64,000 nucleotides of DNA, taken from positions 1 through 64,000 of the forward strand of contig CACJBW010000002.1 of assembly GCA_902591775.1 (NCBI GenBank), in the 5' to 3' direction. The notes below the pieces were generated by a model. It saw only the letters and a program-made list of their open reading frames with translations. It had not been told where the DNA came from and did not search any database. The stretch is from an uncultured Pelagibacteraceae bacterium (GTDB taxonomy: Bacteria; Pseudomonadota; Alphaproteobacteria; Pelagibacterales; Pelagibacteraceae). The translations under genes and the position numbers were made by a program. Positions within the stretch are counted from its first letter, which is position 1; each line of letters starts with the position of its first letter. This document shows, one piece after another, positions 37,987 through 46,945 of this stretch.

Positions 37987-38828
37987 AAACGACTGAGAAA
38001 AAAACTAAAGCACAATCAATGGGACTTCATAGTGAAGTCTTAACAGGAAAAACTCAACAAAAATTTTTTAACCCTGATGAGGCAGAAAACTTTTACTATT
38101 GGGGAACTTATGATGTTGATTTTAATAAAAGAATTGATCTTGATGTAAATGATCTAGATTGTAAAGAGGCAAACAAAAAAATTGATGAACTTATGAGTCA
38201 AGGTTATGGAACAATAGTTATAAAGAACCCACAAGGAAAACATAGTTTAGGTGTTGGGGTGTTAAATAAATTAAATTTAATATTTGAAGGAAGTTTGGGT
38301 TATTTTGGTGTTGGTTCTATTGATGGTCCAACGGTAAGAATTAATGGTAGAGTTGGATGGTCATGTGCAGAAAATATGATGGCAGGAAAAGTAGTAATAG
38401 AAAAAAATGCAGGATCATGTTTTGGTGCAGCAGTTAGAGGTGGAGATTTAATATGTAAGGGTAGCGTTGGCGCTAGAACAGGAATTGATCAAAAAGGTGG
38501 AACAATTATTGTTGGTGGTGACGCTGGAGCATTCACTGGCTTTATGATGCAAAGAGGAAGAATAATAATTTTAGGTAATGTCGGTATAAACCTTGGAGAC
38601 TCCATGTATGATGGAACTATTTATGTGGGTGGAAAAATTGGATCATTTGGTAGTGATGCGATTGAGTCACCTATGACAAAAAGTGATATAGATTGGATCA
38701 AAAGAAAACTTAAAGTAGCCGAGATCGGTGAAAATTTTGATGTTTCAAAGATGACAAAAGTCGTTGCAGGTAAAAAACTCTGGAATTATGATGCTTTAGA
38801 ACCAACCGAGAAAAAAGGAGCAATTTAA
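37974..38828 (+). CDS. mgsB: Glutamate synthase alpha C-terminal (GXGXG)-like subunit (N-methylglutamate synthase subunit B-like)
   Basis: Glycine-rich beta-helix repeats GSLGYFGVGSIDGPTVRINGRVGWSCAENMMAGKVVIEKNAGSCFGAAVRGGDLICKGSVGARTG. Confidence 0.8.
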   Translation: MANLKTTEKKTKAQSMGLHSEVLTGKTQQKFFNPDEAENFYYWGTYDVDFNKRIDLDVNDLDCKEANKKIDELMSQGYGTIVIKNPQGKHSLGVGVLNKLNLIFEGSLGYFGVGSIDGPTVRINGRVGWSCAENMMAGKVVIEKNAGSCFGAAVRGGDLICKGSVGARTGIDQKGGTIIVGGDAGAFTGFMMQRGRIIILGNVGINLGDSMYDGTIYVGGKIGSFGSDAIESPMTKSDIDWIKRKLKVAEIGENFDVSKMTKVVAGKKLWNYDALEPTEKKGAI

Positions 38829-40222
38829 TGGCAAAGAAAAAAAACGGAAAATTAAATGGTCATTCCAACGGGAATGGTGGAAGTGAATTTTCAAAAAGAA
38901 ATAAAAGTTTATTAGGTTATAACGCTATATTTACACCTGAGGTAATCGACGACATTCACATAAAGGCTCAGTTAGGAAGATACCGAATGAGAGGTATGGC
39001 TCTAATGAAAAAGATTCCTACCTTTGATGATTTAGTTTTTTTACCTGGAACTCTCACAAGATTTGTAATCGAGGGTTATAGAGAAAAATGTGAAACAAAA
39101 ACTATCATTGGTCCAAGATGTGAAAATCCAGTAGAATTAGATATTCCAGTTTATATTACAGGTATGAGTTTTGGAGCTTTGTCCTATGAAGCAAAAACAG
39201 CGCTTGCAAGAGGAGCGACTATGGCCGGTAGCGCAACATGTTCAGGTGAAGGTGGAATGATACCTGATGAAAGAAGATATTCAGAAAAATGGTACTATCA
39301 ATGTATTCAATCAAGATATGGATTTAATCCTCATCATGCTCAACTTGCTGATGGAATTGAAGTGTTTATTGGTCAAGGACAAAAAGTTGGAATGGGTGGT
39401 CACTTGATGGGTCAAAAAGTTACTGACCAAGTAGCAGAGATGAGATCACTACCAGCTGGCATTGATCAAAGATCGCCTGCTAGACATCCTGATTGGTTAG
39501 GACCAGATGATTTAGCTTTAAAAGTCCAAGAGCTAAGAGAATTAACAAAAAATAAAGTTCCAATACAATTAAAACTTGGAGCAGCAAAAGTTTATGACGA
39601 TGTTCGTATGGCAGCTAAATGTGATCCAGACTCAATTTATTTAGATGGTATGGAAGGTTCAACAGGAGCTGGTCCACATATTGCAGCAGCAAACACAGGT
39701 ATACCTGGAATAGCTGCAATTAGAGAAGCAAGAAGAGCAATAGATGATGTTGGTAAAACTGGAAAAGTTACTCTTATTTATGCGGGTGGAGTTAGAGACG
39801 GAGCTGACATGGCAAAAGCATTAGCTCTTGGAGCAGATGCTATTGCTATAGGTACGGGCGCTATGATTGCACTAAACTGTAATAAAGAAATTCCAGAGTC
39901 TAATTTTGAAAAGGAAATGGGAGTGCCAGCAGGTCATTGTTATCACTGTCATACTGGTCGTTGCCCAGTTGGTGTTGCTACTCAGGATCCCAAATTGAGA
40001 AAAAGACTAAACCCAGATGAGGCAGCTCTTAGAGTTTATAATTACTTACATACTATGACACTAGAAGCTCAATTATTAGCTAGAGCTTGTGGTAAAACAA
40101 ATATCCATTCATTAGAGCCAGAAGATATGGCAGCTTTAACAATGGAAGCTTCTGCATTAGCAAAAGTACCACTTTCTGGAACAAATCACACAGTAGGAGT
40201 TGACGACTTTCATAAAATATAA
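38828..40222 (+). CDS. mgsC: FMN-binding glutamate-synthase-like protein (N-methylglutamate synthase subunit C-like)
   Basis: MSFGALSYEAKTALARGATMAG, LKLGAAKVYDDVRMAAKCDPDSIYLDGMEGSTGAGP, CYHCHTGRCPVGVATQDP Fe-S cysteines. Confidence 0.85.
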   Translation: MAKKKNGKLNGHSNGNGGSEFSKRNKSLLGYNAIFTPEVIDDIHIKAQLGRYRMRGMALMKKIPTFDDLVFLPGTLTRFVIEGYREKCETKTIIGPRCENPVELDIPVYITGMSFGALSYEAKTALARGATMAGSATCSGEGGMIPDERRYSEKWYYQCIQSRYGFNPHHAQLADGIEVFIGQGQKVGMGGHLMGQKVTDQVAEMRSLPAGIDQRSPARHPDWLGPDDLALKVQELRELTKNKVPIQLKLGAAKVYDDVRMAAKCDPDSIYLDGMEGSTGAGPHIAAANTGIPGIAAIREARRAIDDVGKTGKVTLIYAGGVRDGADMAKALALGADAIAIGTGAMIALNCNKEIPESNFEKEMGVPAGHCYHCHTGRCPVGVATQDPKLRKRLNPDEAALRVYNYLHTMTLEAQLLARACGKTNIHSLEPEDMAALTMEASALAKVPLSGTNHTVGVDDFHKI

Positions 40223-40224
40223 TT

Positions 40225-40632
40225 ATGCCAAAGAAAAAAAGTAAAAAATCGAGCAAAAAAACAGCTAAAGGTCAGTTAGGTAAAAAGAAAGAAACTGCTC
40301 GAGAAAAGATGATAGGTCAAACTATTGGTTATAGGTATGATGTAAATTTATTGCCAGACTATTCAAGAATAACTCCTTTCCTAAAAAAATATATTGAAGC
40401 AATGGGTTGGGATGATTTAAATTGGTTGGAAGATGTTCACATGGGGTATGAAGAAGATAGACCTGCAGTTTTTGATAGAAACGCAAATGGTTGGGTTACT
40501 ATTCCAAAAAAAATCAAATTACCAAATAATCAACAAGATAGAGACATGATAGCAAGAGAACTATTGGTAAAATTTCAAATGTCACCAAATCACCCATTAG
40601 TAGATTTAAAAAAAGCTTATCGGAAATTTTAG
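40225..40632 (+). CDS. Hypothetical basic protein at the end of the mgs operon, 135 aa
   Basis: 2-nt gap after mgsC; Lys-rich N-terminus MPKKKSKKSSKKTAKGQLGKKKETAREK; conserved-looking globular C-terminus. Confidence 0.7.
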   Translation: MPKKKSKKSSKKTAKGQLGKKKETAREKMIGQTIGYRYDVNLLPDYSRITPFLKKYIEAMGWDDLNWLEDVHMGYEEDRPAVFDRNANGWVTIPKKIKLPNNQQDRDMIARELLVKFQMSPNHPLVDLKKAYRKF

Positions 40633-40766
40633 AATCATCAACAATTTATATATACTTATAGTTGTAATATTACAAATTTGTATTGATATAATTGTTTTAT
40701 TTAAGATTGATCCAATAATTCGAAATAATAATATTTAAATAATTTGTTTAAACAATTGGAGGTTAA

Positions 40767-42167
40767 ATGACTGACGAACTCGGTGCATTGACAACCATAT
40801 TCACAGAATTTTACTATTGGATAACAGTAGTACTAATGTTTCTTATCCACGTAGGATTCTGTATGTATGAAGTTGGAGCTTCCCGATACAAACATCATCA
40901 ACATACATTAATGAAAAACACAATGCTGATACCTTTAGTAACAGTAACTTGGTTTTTATTTGGTTGGTGGATTTATTGGGCATTTCCAACTGGGCCAGGT
41001 CTTGCACCATCAATAATGAATGAAAGCGCAGCGCTAATTACAGATGACTCAGCTTTTAGTGCTAAGTGGTATCTGCCAAATAGTGAATTGATGGCAGTAA
41101 ACTTAGGAGATCATATTAGTGGAGTATTTTGGGCTGCATTTTTACTTTTCTCATGGACAGCTGCATCCATTGTATCAGGTGCTGTAATTGAAAGAATTAC
41201 TACTTTTGCTTTTGGAATTCTTGCGATTGCAATTGGATCTGTATTTTGGAGCATAGATGCTGCATGGGGATGGCACTTTGACGGATGGATGTTGAAGATA
41301 CTCGGTTACCATGATGCTTATGCCTCAGGAGTAATTCACGCAGTAGCAGGTGGATTTGCTTTAGGTGTACTTGCTGTTTTGGGACCAAGAATTGGAAAAT
41401 TTTCATCAAGTGGTGAACCTAGAAACATAGGACCAAGAAATCCTTGGTTAGTAACTGTTGGATTATTCTTAATTTATACTGGTTTTTGGGGATTTTATGC
41501 TGCTTGTAATATTCCAATTTACGATCTTGGACCTGAGTATGGCATGGAAGGTGTAACCTACTTTACCGCAACCACAATTTATGTAACGCCAACCACACTT
41601 AGTGGTATAACAATGAACTTTTTAATGTCTCTCTCAGGAGGATTGTTAGCAGGTTATGTTGTTTCCAAAGGTGATCCTTTCTGGACTTACTCAAGTGGTT
41701 TAGCTGGAATAATCTGTGCCTCTGCGGGAAATGACTTATATCATCCAATACAATCTTTGATAATTGGAATGATTGGTGTCGTTATAGCTTACAAAATGCA
41801 TTACTGGGTTGAACGTAGGTTCAAAATTGATGATGCAGTTGGAGCAGTGGCAGTTCATGGTTACGCTGGGTTTGCAGGACTTGTGATATGCGGTTTTGTA
41901 TTAAATGGATACCCTTCTTCAGGATACAGTGTTGGTGCTATGTGGGATGGAACTACATACGCTGCAATAAATCCTTTAGGAATGTTCATAGGTGCAATAA
42001 TCATGTTCTTTGTTCTTGGAATGATCCCAGGCTATATTATAGCAAGAGTCTTAAATGGTATTGGCAAACTCAGAATACCAAGAGAAGTTGAGTTAGCTGG
42101 TTTAGACTATCAAATAATGGAGGAAGCAAAAGAAGATGAACGCACTGTTGCTTCTTCAAGTAGTTAA
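40767..42167 (+). CDS. amt: Ammonium transporter (Amt family)
   Basis: VGFCMYEVGASRYKHHQHTLMKNTMLI, SGVIHAVAGGFALGVLAVLGPRIGKF, AVAVHGYAGFAGLVICG. Confidence 0.93.
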   Translation: MTDELGALTTIFTEFYYWITVVLMFLIHVGFCMYEVGASRYKHHQHTLMKNTMLIPLVTVTWFLFGWWIYWAFPTGPGLAPSIMNESAALITDDSAFSAKWYLPNSELMAVNLGDHISGVFWAAFLLFSWTAASIVSGAVIERITTFAFGILAIAIGSVFWSIDAAWGWHFDGWMLKILGYHDAYASGVIHAVAGGFALGVLAVLGPRIGKFSSSGEPRNIGPRNPWLVTVGLFLIYTGFWGFYAACNIPIYDLGPEYGMEGVTYFTATTIYVTPTTLSGITMNFLMSLSGGLLAGYVVSKGDPFWTYSSGLAGIICASAGNDLYHPIQSLIIGMIGVVIAYKMHYWVERRFKIDDAVGAVAVHGYAGFAGLVICGFVLNGYPSSGYSVGAMWDGTTYAAINPLGMFIGAIIMFFVLGMIPGYIIARVLNGIGKLRIPREVELAGLDYQIMEEAKEDERTVASSSS

Positions 42168-42178
42168 AGGAGGATAAT

Positions 42179-42406
42179 ATGGCTACAGTATCTAATTGGA
42201 TAGATCACTTAAATAAACCTGCTGAAGATGTCGTAGGTGCTATTTATCCTGGAGTAGGATCAGAAGGTATATTGGTCCTTATACTTGCAGTTATTTGGAT
42301 AGGTTGGACTGTTGTAAGTTCAAAACAAGAAAGTGATAAACTTTCTAAGCTTGCAAGAAAAAGACCAAGCTCAAATGCATGGAAAAGTAATATAACTGAC
42401 GGATAA
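42179..42406 (+). CDS. Single-TM small protein downstream of amt, 75 aa
   Basis: RBS aggagg 12 nt after amt stop; TM segment GILVLILAVIWIGWTVV. Confidence 0.7.
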   Translation: MATVSNWIDHLNKPAEDVVGAIYPGVGSEGILVLILAVIWIGWTVVSSKQESDKLSKLARKRPSSNAWKSNITDG

Positions 42407-42420
42407 ATAAATAGTAGTAG

Positions 42421-42444
42421 GGGCGCAAAATTTTAATTGCGCCC
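42421..42444 (+). terminator. Hairpin (candidate terminator) after amt-microprotein operon
   Basis: gggcgcaa-aattttaa-ttgcgccc, perfect 8-bp GC-rich stem in an otherwise AT-rich spacer; short T-tract. Confidence 0.75.
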
Positions 42445-42454
42445 TTAGATTAAA

Positions 42455-42613
42455 ATGGACGAGCAAAATAAAAAAGAGCAATCAAATAAAACTCCGAGTA
42501 AAATGGCAAGATTAGCATGGCCAAAGGCAAAATATGGATTGGTACTTGCTATATTAATTATTATTGTTGTAAATATAATTTACTATAAAGATTTCTTTTT
42601 ATCATTTTTTTAA
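42455..42613 (+). CDS. Single-TM microprotein, 52 aa (absent from supplied ORF track)
   Basis: ATG at 42455, TAA at 42611-42613: MDEQNKKEQSNKTPSKMARLAWPKAKYGLVLAILIIIVVNIIYYKDFFLSFF. Confidence 0.55.
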   Translation: MDEQNKKEQSNKTPSKMARLAWPKAKYGLVLAILIIIVVNIIYYKDFFLSFF

Positions 42614-42634
42614 AAAGTATGATAAGAAGATTGA

Positions 42635-43960
42635 GTGACAAAAGACTTATATAAAATTGCAAAATCAAAAAAAATAAAATATTTCCTAATAAGTTTCGTT
42701 GATTTATTTGGTGTCTTAAGATCCAAATTAGTACCCGCACAAGCAATCACAGAGATGCAGAAAAATGGAGCTGGATTTGCTGGATTTGCAGCTTGGCTTG
42801 ATATGTCCCCAGCAGACTCGGATATGTTCGCTGTACCAGATCCAAGTAGTTTAATTCAATTACCTTGGAATAAAGAAGTAGGTTGGCTTGCTTCAGACCT
42901 ATGGATGAACGGTAAACTTGTTGAGGCATCACCAAGAGTGATGTTAAAAAAGCAAATAAAATTACTATCAAATGAAGGTTACACAATGAAGTCAGGTGTT
43001 GAGTGTGAATATTTTCTTATATCACCTGATGGCAGCTCTATTGCAGACCCTAGAGATACTCAATCTAAACCTTGTTATGACCAATCAGCTTTAATGAGAC
43101 AATATGATTTAATAAAGGAAATATGCGATTGCATGATTACAATGGGATGGAACCCATATCAAAATGATCATGAAGATGCTAATGGCCAGTTTGAAATGAA
43201 TTGGGATTTCACTGACTGTTTAACTACAGCGGATAGACATACATTTTTTAAATATATGGTTAAATCCATCGCAGAAAAGCATGGGTTAAGAGCAACATTT
43301 ATGCCAAAACCATTTGAGCAACTGACGGGTAATGGATGTCATGCACATATTTCGCTATGGGATAAGAAAAAAAATAAATTTTTAGATAAAAATGACAAAC
43401 TTGGACTTAGTAAATTAGCATACAATTTTTTAGGTGGAGTGATTAAAAATGCAGGTTCATTATCAGCATTCTTTAATCCAACTTTAAATAGTTATAGAAG
43501 AATAAATGCGCCACCGACTAAATCTGGAGCAACATGGTCACCAAGTAGTATTTCTTACACGGGGAATAATCGAACACATATGATTAGAGTTCCAGATTCA
43601 GGAAGATTTGAACTTAGATTAATGGATGGGTCAGCGAATCCATATTTACTACAAGCAGGAGTTTTAGCAGCAGGTATAAATGGGATTAGAAAAAAAGTTA
43701 ATCCTGGAAAACCATTATTCTGCAATATGTATACCGATCACGGAAAATATCCTAAACTACAAAAATTACCAAATACATTAGAAGATTCCCTAGAATTGTT
43801 AAATTTTAATACAGTAATGAAAAATGCTTTTGGAAAAAATGTTTTAAACAGTTATATCAAATTAAAAAAATCTGAAATTGAAAGTTTCAAGTCAAAAGAA
43901 AAATTTGATAAATTAAAACCTATTACAAAGTGGGAAAGAACTAATACTTTGGATTGCTAG
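42635..43960 (+). CDS. gmaS: GlnT-type glutamine synthetase / gamma-glutamylmethylamide synthetase
   Basis: KKIKYFLISFVDLFGVLRSKLVPAQAI, YQNDHEDANGQFEMNWDF, FMPKPFEQLTGNGCHAHISLWD, GNNRTHMIRVPDSGRFELRLMDGSANPYLLQAG; GTG start. Confidence 0.7.
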   Translation: MTKDLYKIAKSKKIKYFLISFVDLFGVLRSKLVPAQAITEMQKNGAGFAGFAAWLDMSPADSDMFAVPDPSSLIQLPWNKEVGWLASDLWMNGKLVEASPRVMLKKQIKLLSNEGYTMKSGVECEYFLISPDGSSIADPRDTQSKPCYDQSALMRQYDLIKEICDCMITMGWNPYQNDHEDANGQFEMNWDFTDCLTTADRHTFFKYMVKSIAEKHGLRATFMPKPFEQLTGNGCHAHISLWDKKKNKFLDKNDKLGLSKLAYNFLGGVIKNAGSLSAFFNPTLNSYRRINAPPTKSGATWSPSSISYTGNNRTHMIRVPDSGRFELRLMDGSANPYLLQAGVLAAGINGIRKKVNPGKPLFCNMYTDHGKYPKLQKLPNTLEDSLELLNFNTVMKNAFGKNVLNSYIKLKKSEIESFKSKEKFDKLKPITKWERTNTLDC

Positions 43961-43963
43961 AAT

Positions 43964-45109
43964 ATGTCTATTGATTATAGTCATATTAATAAATTTTCAT
44001 CGTTTATTAAAAATAAAAATTATTCATTCAGTAAAGAAAAAATTTTAAGTGTATTAAATAAGGAAACTATTGATAAGGCATTAAATACTATATCTCGTTG
44101 GGAAAATTACGAACCCACTCCCCTACTCAAGTTAAATAAACTTTCAAAAGACCTTAATCTTAAAAATATCTTTTACAAAGATGAGTCCAAAAGGTTTGGA
44201 CTAAAATCTTTTAAAGCACTTGGAGGAGCTTATGCGGTAGCAGAGGTTTCAGCTGGAAGAAAAGATGTAGTTGTTGCTACAGCAACGGCAGGAAATCATG
44301 GAAAATCAGTTGCCTGGGGAGCAAAAAGACTCGGTATTGCATGTAAAATTTTCATAAGTGAATTTGTAAGTGAAACAAGAGCCGAAGAGATGCGTAAACT
44401 TGGAGCAGAAGTAACAAAAGTAAAAGGAAATTATGAAAATTCTTTAAATGAATGCATAAAACAATCTAAGGAAAATGGATGGGAAATTGTACAAGATGTT
44501 GCTTGGGAAGATTATCAAATGGTTCCAAAACTAACCATGGCTGGATATTCAGTGATGATAGAAGAAATCTCCAAACAAACCGATCATTATATTACTCATA
44601 TATTTCTTCAAGCAGGTGTTGGAGGCATGGCTTCTGGTGTAATTGCAGGAGTTGCCAGATATTTTAAAAGAATTCCAAAAATTATTATTATTGAACCAAA
44701 AAATGCAAACTGTGTCATGGAAAGTATTGATGCCGGTAAACTTACTAGAGTTGAAATAGAAAAAGAGAGCATTATGGGGGGAATGTCATGTGGAGATGTA
44801 TCATTAGTCCCATGGCAAATTCTGAAAAACTCAGTAAATAATTGTCTGAGTATTCCAGATGCCGACATACCATTATCAGTTGCGATGTTAGCCAAGGGAT
44901 ACTTTGGTGACGATTACATTGTTGCAGGAGAATGCTCAGCACCTGCTCTAATAAGTATAAATGTTAGTTGTAATAACGAACAAATTAAAAAGGATCTTGA
45001 ATTAGATATGAATTCGAACGTTTTATTAATTGGATGTGAAGGTGATACAGATTTAAAACTTTATAACGAACTTCTGTCTAAAGGATCAGAACAGTTATCA
45101 AATGGCTAA
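43964..45109 (+). CDS. Diaminopropionate ammonia-lyase-like PLP enzyme (fold type II)
   Basis: YEPTPLLKLNKLSKDL, KDESKRFGLKSFKALGGAYAV (PLP Lys), TATAGNHGKSVAWGAKRLG, AGVGGMASGVIAGV, GCEGDTD. Confidence 0.82.
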   Translation: MSIDYSHINKFSSFIKNKNYSFSKEKILSVLNKETIDKALNTISRWENYEPTPLLKLNKLSKDLNLKNIFYKDESKRFGLKSFKALGGAYAVAEVSAGRKDVVVATATAGNHGKSVAWGAKRLGIACKIFISEFVSETRAEEMRKLGAEVTKVKGNYENSLNECIKQSKENGWEIVQDVAWEDYQMVPKLTMAGYSVMIEEISKQTDHYITHIFLQAGVGGMASGVIAGVARYFKRIPKIIIIEPKNANCVMESIDAGKLTRVEIEKESIMGGMSCGDVSLVPWQILKNSVNNCLSIPDADIPLSVAMLAKGYFGDDYIVAGECSAPALISINVSCNNEQIKKDLELDMNSNVLLIGCEGDTDLKLYNELLSKGSEQLSNG

Positions 45110-46526
45110 TACAGCACTCGTTTGGATAAGAGATGATTTTCGAATACAAAATAATGATGCGCTCACTTATGCTACAAATCAACATGATGTTGTTACTGCA
45201 GTATTTATTTTTAATAGTAATATTTTCGATCATAAAAGAGAGGCTCAAAAATGGTGGGTAAGTAAATCCCTAGAAAATTTTAAATCCGATTTAAAAAAAT
45301 TAAATATTGGATTAGAAATAATTAAAGATGACGAAATAAATTTTTTTTCTAAAATAAAATCTAATAGTAAAATATCTGTTTATTGGAATAAAGTTTATGA
45401 ACCTAATGAATTAGAAAAAGATAAAAAAATTGGTACTGACTTTTCAAAAAAAAATATTGATTTTAAATTTTTTAAAGGAAATGTGCTTAATGAATATAAT
45501 AATATTACAAAAAATGATGGAACACCTTTTAAAGTCTACAGTCCTTTTTGGAGAAATGCAGAGCAATTTTATTTAGAAAGACTGCCTGATAAAATAAACA
45601 AAGTTAAGAAGTGTAAAAAGATAAACACATTGTTCAAAAATCAAATAAAATCTGAGGATATTTTACCTAAATCTGATTGGTATAAAAAATTTGAAAAATA
45701 TTGGGAGCCTTCAGAACAAAAAGCCCATGAAAAATTAGATAATTTTGTCAACAAAAGCATACTTAGTTATGGTGTTGATCGTGATTTTCCATCAACTAAA
45801 GGAACATCATTACTTTCTCCATATATTAGAAATGGACAAATAAATGTTGGAGATATTTGGCAAAAATGCAAAAAACTAAAATCAAATAATGTGAGTATAA
45901 AAAAATATACCAATGAAATTGGTTGGAGAGAGTTTTCACATAGTCTTATAAATTACTTTCCACAAATGCTTAAAGGAAACTTAAGAAAAGAATTTGATAA
46001 GTTTCCATGGGTAAATAATTCTAAATTTTTACATGCATGGAAAAAAGGTATGACAGGCTATCCAATTGTTGATGCTGGAATGAGAGAATTGTACGAAACA
46101 GGATGGATGCATAATAGGATTAGAATGGTTGTTGGATCTTTTCTAGTGAAGCATTTAAGAATTAACTGGAAAGAAGGAGAAAAATATTTCAGAAATTGTC
46201 TTCTTGATTTCAATGAAGCAAACAATGTTGCACAATGGCAATGGGTAGCTGGATGTGGTGCAGATGCGGCACCATATTTTAGAATTTTCAACCCTATTTT
46301 ACAGGGTGAAAAATTTGATAAACAAGGAGATTATGTAAAAAAATGGGTTCCTGAATTATCAAAAGTTCCTCCAAAATTTATTCATAAACCATGGGAAATG
46401 GAAAAAAAATATCAAGAAGCAATTAATACTATCATAGGCTCGAGCTATCCAATGCCAATTGTTATTCATGAGAAAGCTAGGGCTGACGCTTTGAGTGCTT
46501 TTCAATCAATTAAGAAAAAAAATTAG
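45102..46526 (+). CDS. phr: Deoxyribodipyrimidine photolyase
   Basis: ALVWIRDDFRIQNNDAL, TKGTSLLSPYIRNGQI, GWREFSHSLINYFP, YPIVDAGMRELYETGWMHNRIRMVVGSFLVKHL. Confidence 0.95.
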   Translation: MANTALVWIRDDFRIQNNDALTYATNQHDVVTAVFIFNSNIFDHKREAQKWWVSKSLENFKSDLKKLNIGLEIIKDDEINFFSKIKSNSKISVYWNKVYEPNELEKDKKIGTDFSKKNIDFKFFKGNVLNEYNNITKNDGTPFKVYSPFWRNAEQFYLERLPDKINKVKKCKKINTLFKNQIKSEDILPKSDWYKKFEKYWEPSEQKAHEKLDNFVNKSILSYGVDRDFPSTKGTSLLSPYIRNGQINVGDIWQKCKKLKSNNVSIKKYTNEIGWREFSHSLINYFPQMLKGNLRKEFDKFPWVNNSKFLHAWKKGMTGYPIVDAGMRELYETGWMHNRIRMVVGSFLVKHLRINWKEGEKYFRNCLLDFNEANNVAQWQWVAGCGADAAPYFRIFNPILQGEKFDKQGDYVKKWVPELSKVPPKFIHKPWEMEKKYQEAINTIIGSSYPMPIVIHEKARADALSAFQSIKKKN

Positions 46527-46942
46527 TCTCCAATATAATGATGAATTACAGTTCTTTTTGTTGCCTCTAACCTGTGTTCGAACAAATATATACCTTGCCA
46601 AGTTCCTAGTAGTAATTCACTATCTTTTATACTTAAGGAGATTTGATTATTGGTTAATGCAGACTTGATATGGGCTGGCATATCATCTTTTCCCTCAGTT
46701 GTATGGACATACAACTTGTTGTCCATAGGTACCAATTTATCAAAATAATTAATTAAATCTTTTTGTACATCCGGGTCAGCATTTTCTTGGACAATTAGTG
46801 AGGCACTAGTGTGTTGGATGCTGAGATTAATTATTCCATTTTTAAAGTTATTATTATTAATCCATTCAACTGTTTTATCAGTAAACTCATACAGTTTTTG
46901 ACCATTTGTATTAATTTCTAGATTGTAAAATTCTTGTTTCAT
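46523..46942 (-). CDS. YjbQ family protein (UPF0047, secondary thiamine-phosphate synthase-like)
   Basis: GIINLSIQHTSASLIVQENADPDVQKDL, HTTEGKDDMPAHIKSAL, LGTWQGIYLFEHR. Confidence 0.93.
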   Translation of the reverse strand: MKQEFYNLEINTNGQKLYEFTDKTVEWINNNNFKNGIINLSIQHTSASLIVQENADPDVQKDLINYFDKLVPMDNKLYVHTTEGKDDMPAHIKSALTNNQISLSIKDSELLLGTWQGIYLFEHRLEATKRTVIHHYIGD

Positions 46943-46945
46943 AAA

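Noticed and set aside
40744-40755. TTGTTTAAACAA palindrome just upstream of the amt RBS
   Set aside because: 12-bp AT-rich palindromes are expected by chance in this composition; no second copy noticed
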